Origin: an uncultured Pelagibacteraceae bacterium
Lineage (GTDB): Bacteria; Pseudomonadota; Alphaproteobacteria; Pelagibacterales; Pelagibacteraceae
Reading direction: 5' to 3'
Length of the DNA stretch: 64,000 bases
NCBI GenBank assembly: GCA_902566925.1
Contig: CACFKO010000002.1
Span: 62,001-126,000 of the forward strand
Shown one piece after another: positions 61,490 to 64,000 of this stretch (the stretch's first letter is position 1; each line of letters starts with the position of its first letter). The notes beneath the pieces were generated by a model, which had not been told where the DNA came from, did not search any database, and worked only from the letters and a program-made list of their open reading frames with translations. Position numbers and translations under genes: made by a program.

Positions 61490-61667
61490 TTGGGAGGCAA
61501 CTCCCAACTGGCCAGTTAAGGAAAGGCCGAGAGGTTCAAGCTTAACGGGCAGAAAGTTCTACAGAGTAGTACTAAAATTGTAGGACGGGAGGCTTGGCGG
61601 TAGTACTAAAACGACGAGCCAAAACTTAAAGGTTAGGTCACGAAAGTGACTTAATCTTTAGTTTTTT
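61490..61667 (+). ncRNA. Candidate structured RNA, family not recognised
   Basis: This gap between convergent genes is clearly more GC-rich than its surroundings and folds by hand into ordered elements. TTGGGAG-GCAA-CTCCCAA (61490-61507) is a GNRA hairpin. GGCC/GGCC and GTTAAG/CTTAAC (61510-61546) can form an H-type pseudoknot. GTTCTAC/GTAGGAC (61556-61586) and GGCTTG/CGAGCC (61591-61620) present the same loop GTAGTACTAAAA. A 14-bp stem capped by GAAA ends in TTTTTT (61627-61667). GNRA loops exist only on the plus strand, so that strand is favoured. TATATT at about 61475 could be the -10 box. The sequence does not show the key motifs of RNase P, tmRNA, SRP or 6S RNA, and no ORF fits. Confidence 0.75.
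61627..61667. terminator. Long GAAA-capped terminator hairpin of the candidate RNA
   Basis: AAAGGTTAGGTCAC (61628-61641) pairs through all 14 positions (three G-T) with GTGACTTAATCTTT (61646-61659) around GAAA. AGTTTTTTA follows on the plus strand. On the minus strand the stem could also end transcripts of the membrane-protein gene at 61689-62399. Confidence 0.8.
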
Positions 61668-61688
61668 ATAGGCTCGTGACTTAATTTG

Positions 61689-62399
61689 TTACACAACTAA
61701 GCCCTTTTTCCAAAAAAGAAAAGTTAATAAATAGAAGAATATAACACCGATAAAATAGTTCCATTCAAGGGCATGTTTAAAGTGGACGTTGCCTTCAGAC
61801 ACCACTATTGGCAAACTAACTATTGCAACAATTACTAAAATGGTAACTAAAATTATCTTTAATATCAAAACATAGTTATTAATATCATTGTAAATATAGG
61901 TTTTTAGCTTAAAAAATCTATAAACCAAAAGTGACTGGGCTACGATTTCAAAAATAATAAAACCGAGCAATACAAATCTTCTAAAGAATTTATATAGATC
62001 ATAATCAAATTTAACTCCTAACAAAATAGAATGAATGATAAGAAAAATTGCTGAAAGTATTCCAAAAATTTTAAAAAGATTATTTTTATTTTCAAAATTT
62101 TGATAGAAATTTATTAATTTATTAGTTTTTATCCAATATATTATTAATAATATAGAAGCAAAAATCATCGAAGGTTTAAATATTAAATATGCAGGATATG
62201 TTCTTGCTGTTCGACTTATAGAAACTCCTCCGTCAAAATAAGGAAAGGTGCTTCCTGATCGACCAATTTGGTCAACACTAAAAATTGTATTATTAAGAAT
62301 TTCGTAATTTACAGAAATAAATAAGCATAGATTAATAGCTACAAAAGGAATTATAAATATCCATAAACTCAACTTTTTAATTTGAGTTCTAAGTTCCAT
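61689..62399 (-). CDS. Integral membrane protein, resembles Frag1/DRAM/Sfk1-like layout
   Basis: A 236-residue protein with six to seven membrane segments. After the first segment there is a polar loop, FSVDQIGRSGSTFPYFDGGVSISRTARTYPAYL, then PSMIFASILLIIYW. FFRRFVLLGFIIFEIVAQSLL and VHFKHALEWNYFIGVIFFYLLTFLFW follow. This looped six-helix plan, with an S.S.T-type motif before helix 2 and HALEWN before the last, recalls the Frag1/DRAM/Sfk1 (PGAP2-like) family, but I am not certain. It is in the same direction as accC, with a 148-base gap that may hold a mini-gene. Confidence 0.55.
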   Translation of the reverse strand: MELRTQIKKLSLWIFIIPFVAINLCLFISVNYEILNNTIFSVDQIGRSGSTFPYFDGGVSISRTARTYPAYLIFKPSMIFASILLIIYWIKTNKLINFYQNFENKNNLFKIFGILSAIFLIIHSILLGVKFDYDLYKFFRRFVLLGFIIFEIVAQSLLVYRFFKLKTYIYNDINNYVLILKIILVTILVIVAIVSLPIVVSEGNVHFKHALEWNYFIGVIFFYLLTFLFWKKGLVV

Positions 62400-62400
62400 T

Positions 62401-62532
62401 TTAAGACGTACTATCTTTTTTTATTTCTTTTTCTAGCCCTTCTTTTTTTTGAGCCAATTTTACGTCTTCCTCTATGTTTTTTTGGGTATCCCATAATTGA
62501 TTTTTAATACCATTTAAGTTGTTAATTTTCAA
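62401..62532 (-). CDS. Possible 43-residue helical protein after accC (TTG start)
   Basis: An open frame starts at TTG 15 bases past the accC stop and ends one base before the membrane-protein ATG. It encodes a mixed-charge helix (KINNLNGIKNQLWDTQKNIE, then VKLAQKKEGLEKEIKKD). No ribosome-binding site is evident. A second frame (62411-62494, ATG start, 27 residues, nearly half Lys/Arg) overlaps it. The composition of the longer frame is more protein-like. It fills most of the 148-base gap, but the call is weak. Confidence 0.3.
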   Translation of the reverse strand: MKINNLNGIKNQLWDTQKNIEEDVKLAQKKEGLEKEIKKDSTS

Positions 62533-62547
62533 TTCAAAAAAATGAAT

Positions 62548-63885
62548 TTAGTAAAATTTTTCTTTTGATAGCCAATTAGTATCAAATTCAGAGCTAATGA
62601 ATTTTTCATGAGTGAGTATTTTTTTGTGAAGGTCAATTGTAGTTGTGACCCCATCTATTACAAACTCATTTAAAGATCTCATAGTCCTTTGTATAGCTTC
62701 TGTTCTATTCCTCCCTTTACAAATTAATTTACATATAAGACTGTCATAATAGGGTGTGATTTTACATCCCTGAAATATTGAACCATCAACTCTAGTTCTG
62801 AAACCCGATGGTTGATGACACACTGAAATTATTCCTGGGCTCGGTTGAAAGTTCTTTGAGGGATCTTCTGCGTTAATTCTACATTCTATAGTGTGCCCCC
62901 TTGCAGTAATATCGCTTTGTTTGAGAGCAGTATCTCCTGAATAAGCGACCCATATTTGCTCTTTTACTATATCAATTCCTGTTTGAACTTCAGTTACAGG
63001 ATGCTCGACCTGCACTCTTGTGTTCATCTCTAAAAAATAAAATTTTCCATTTTCGTAAATGTACTCAACTGTTCCTGCACCTTCATAACCCAATTCTTCT
63101 ACCATCTTTACAGTTTTATTTAATAGATCAGATCTAATATTCTCATTCAACACTGGACTAGGTGTCTCTTCAATTAATTTTTGATGTTTTCTTTGTACAG
63201 AACAATCTCTCTCATTTAAATGAACAGTTCTATTTTTACCTGACATAATTTGAACCTCAATATGTCTTGGATTTTTAAAATACTTCTCAATATACACTTC
63301 TTCGTTTCCAAAATACTTTTTTGCTTCTAAACGCGCTAGTGAAAATAATTGATCTAATTTGTCCTCACTTTCAACAACCTTCATTCCTTTACCTCCACCT
63401 CCACCAGAAGCTTTAATTAAAACAGGGTAACCAATATTTTTACAAATCGATTTTGCCTCATCTACATTTTTTACCCCACCTTCGGAACCTTCTATAACTG
63501 GTAAACCGTTTTGCTTTGCAATCTTTTTTGCTTGAATTTTATCTCCCATTTTTTTAATAATTTCAGCCTTAGGTCCAATAAATTTAATTCCGTGTTTTTG
63601 AATCATATCTGCAAACTTATAATTTTCAGATAAAAAACCATATCCAGGATGTACAGCTTCAGCTCCAGTAACATCTATAGCCGATATTATTGCGGGAATA
63701 TTTAGATAACTATTTTGTGGTTGATGAGAACCTACACAAACACTTTCATCAGCTAATCGAACATGCATTGAGTCGGAGTCCACATCAGAATGTACAGCGA
63801 CTGTTCCTATTCCCCATTCTTTACATGCTCTTATTACTCTGACTGCAATTTCTCCTCTGTTTGCGATTAAAACTTTTTTAAACAT
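62548..63885 (-). CDS. accC: Acetyl-CoA carboxylase, biotin carboxylase subunit
   Basis: A 445-residue ATP-grasp enzyme of normal length. It carboxylates the biotin on AccB, the first step of fatty-acid synthesis. FKKVLIANRGEIAVRVIRACKEWGI, HPGYGFLSENYKFAD, the glycine-rich lid KASGGGGGKGMKVVES, ERDCSVQRKHQKLIEETPSP, and EMNTRVQVEHPVTEV with catalytic Glu, Asn and Arg are all present. It starts three bases after the accB stop, the usual accBC operon. Confidence 0.97.
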   Translation of the reverse strand: MFKKVLIANRGEIAVRVIRACKEWGIGTVAVHSDVDSDSMHVRLADESVCVGSHQPQNSYLNIPAIISAIDVTGAEAVHPGYGFLSENYKFADMIQKHGIKFIGPKAEIIKKMGDKIQAKKIAKQNGLPVIEGSEGGVKNVDEAKSICKNIGYPVLIKASGGGGGKGMKVVESEDKLDQLFSLARLEAKKYFGNEEVYIEKYFKNPRHIEVQIMSGKNRTVHLNERDCSVQRKHQKLIEETPSPVLNENIRSDLLNKTVKMVEELGYEGAGTVEYIYENGKFYFLEMNTRVQVEHPVTEVQTGIDIVKEQIWVAYSGDTALKQSDITARGHTIECRINAEDPSKNFQPSPGIISVCHQPSGFRTRVDGSIFQGCKITPYYDSLICKLICKGRNRTEAIQRTMRSLNEFVIDGVTTTIDLHKKILTHEKFISSEFDTNWLSKEKFY

Positions 63886-63888
63886 CGA

Positions 63889-64000
63889 TTATTTTAAAAT
63901 AACCAAAGTTTGACCAAACTCAACGGCTTGGCCATCTTGAACTAAAATTTTTTTAACTTCCCCATCTGAAGTGGAAGGGACATGATTCATTGTTTTCATG
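63889..64000 (-). CDS. accB: Biotin carboxyl carrier protein, C-terminal part (gene runs off the right edge)
   Basis: Only the last 36 codons are in the window. They begin MKTMNHVPSTSDGEVKKILV and end GQTLVILK. The MKTMN (AMKxMN type) motif holds the Lys that is biotinylated, and the beta-hairpin end is that of the biotinyl domain. The protein carries the carboxyl group from AccC to the carboxyltransferase. Three residues short of the motif lie outside the view, so the family call rests on the motif and on accC following directly. Confidence 0.92.
   Translation of the reverse strand, partial: MKTMNHVPSTSDGEVKKILVQDGQAVEFGQTLVILK

Noticed and set aside
61533..61546. GGTTCAAG resembles a tRNA T-loop
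   Set aside because: No acceptor stem, anticodon arm or five-base T stem can be built around it; it fits the pseudoknot strand instead.
61490..61680. RNase P RNA, tmRNA, SRP RNA or 6S RNA
   Set aside because: The conserved GAGGAAAGTCC, tag frame, GTCAGGTCCGGAAGG core and long open-bubble hairpin are all missing, and the length does not fit.
62411..62494. 27-residue highly basic frame after accC
   Set aside because: The Lys/Arg richness follows from A-rich DNA, no family is recognised, and it overlaps a longer and more protein-like frame.
1..64000. CRISPR arrays, insertion sequences, prophage genes, integrase or attachment sites, replication origin
   Set aside because: No repeat-spacer pattern, transposase, integrase, phage protein or DnaA-box cluster was seen on either strand.

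Overview
This window looks like a chromosomal segment of a streamlined marine alphaproteobacterium of the SAR11 (Pelagibacter-like) type. The sequence is strongly AT-rich, genes abut or overlap by 4 or 8 bases, and no gap between genes exceeds 300 bases. The content is also typical: many binding-protein-dependent transporters, a tandem glycine riboswitch in front of gcvT, a photolyase, AmtB, and no mobile elements, prophage, CRISPR or rRNA/tRNA genes. The organism call is inferred from gene content and base composition; no database search was possible.

Layout. 1-1000: the start of a glutaredoxin gene, a DUF2805-type protein and a LysE-type exporter. 1067-9556: a ten-gene cassette built around a branched-chain-type ABC importer, with a secreted HExxH protein between its two permease genes, then AzlC/AzlD, a secreted alpha/beta hydrolase and a CsiD/GlaH-type dioxygenase. 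9756-12313: an outer-membrane-like protein, an AbrB-type membrane protein and a ProC-like reductase. 12334-17224: a second, conventional liv operon with its binding protein last. 17287-25411: CsaA, LysE, aconitase, PrpD and a TctCBA tripartite tricarboxylate transporter, which together suggest uptake and use of citrate-like or methylcitrate-like acids. 25404-28967: TerC and a TRAP transporter. 29023-36456: photolyase, DoxX, a TPR protein, guaB (without its CBS domains), guaA, and the 5-oxoprolinase genes split as pxpA against pxpBC. 36457-41859: an EamA permease and the riboswitch-controlled gcvTHP operon.

41867-46815 holds an amine-oxidase-like flavoprotein, DUF1365, a Cfa-type methyltransferase, DUF3833, an SDR and TspO. 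This set resembles the photo-oxidative-stress lipid cluster of other alphaproteobacteria. 46818-54126: a DAO oxidoreductase, YIP1, hisI with a tiny two-CxxC protein, folE, an AcuI-type reductase, a LysR regulator, a bactofilin, and a rhomboid/site-2 protease pair. 54276-64000: HU, AmtB, a leftward operon (ABA4-like, HCCA isomerase-like, glycosyltransferase-like, Bcp), RecX, a leftward mini-operon (DUF3553, CysQ, 45-aa membrane protein), mnmA, a candidate structured RNA, a membrane protein, and accC with the end of accB.

The most novel-looking item is the intergenic RNA candidate at about 61490-61667. It has a GCAA-capped hairpin, a possible H-type pseudoknot, and two hairpins that present the same 12-base loop containing the self-complementary octamer TAGTACTA. 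It ends in a long GAAA-capped hairpin followed by a T-run. I cannot assign it to a known family. Other points are the ABC-importer/hydrolase/dioxygenase cassette, a CBS-less IMP dehydrogenase, and a hairpin that buries the dctQ start codon. Five small or partial genes (GrxC start, two-CxxC protein, 45-aa membrane protein, DUF3553, AccB end) were read directly from the sequence, as was a doubtful sixth after accC.
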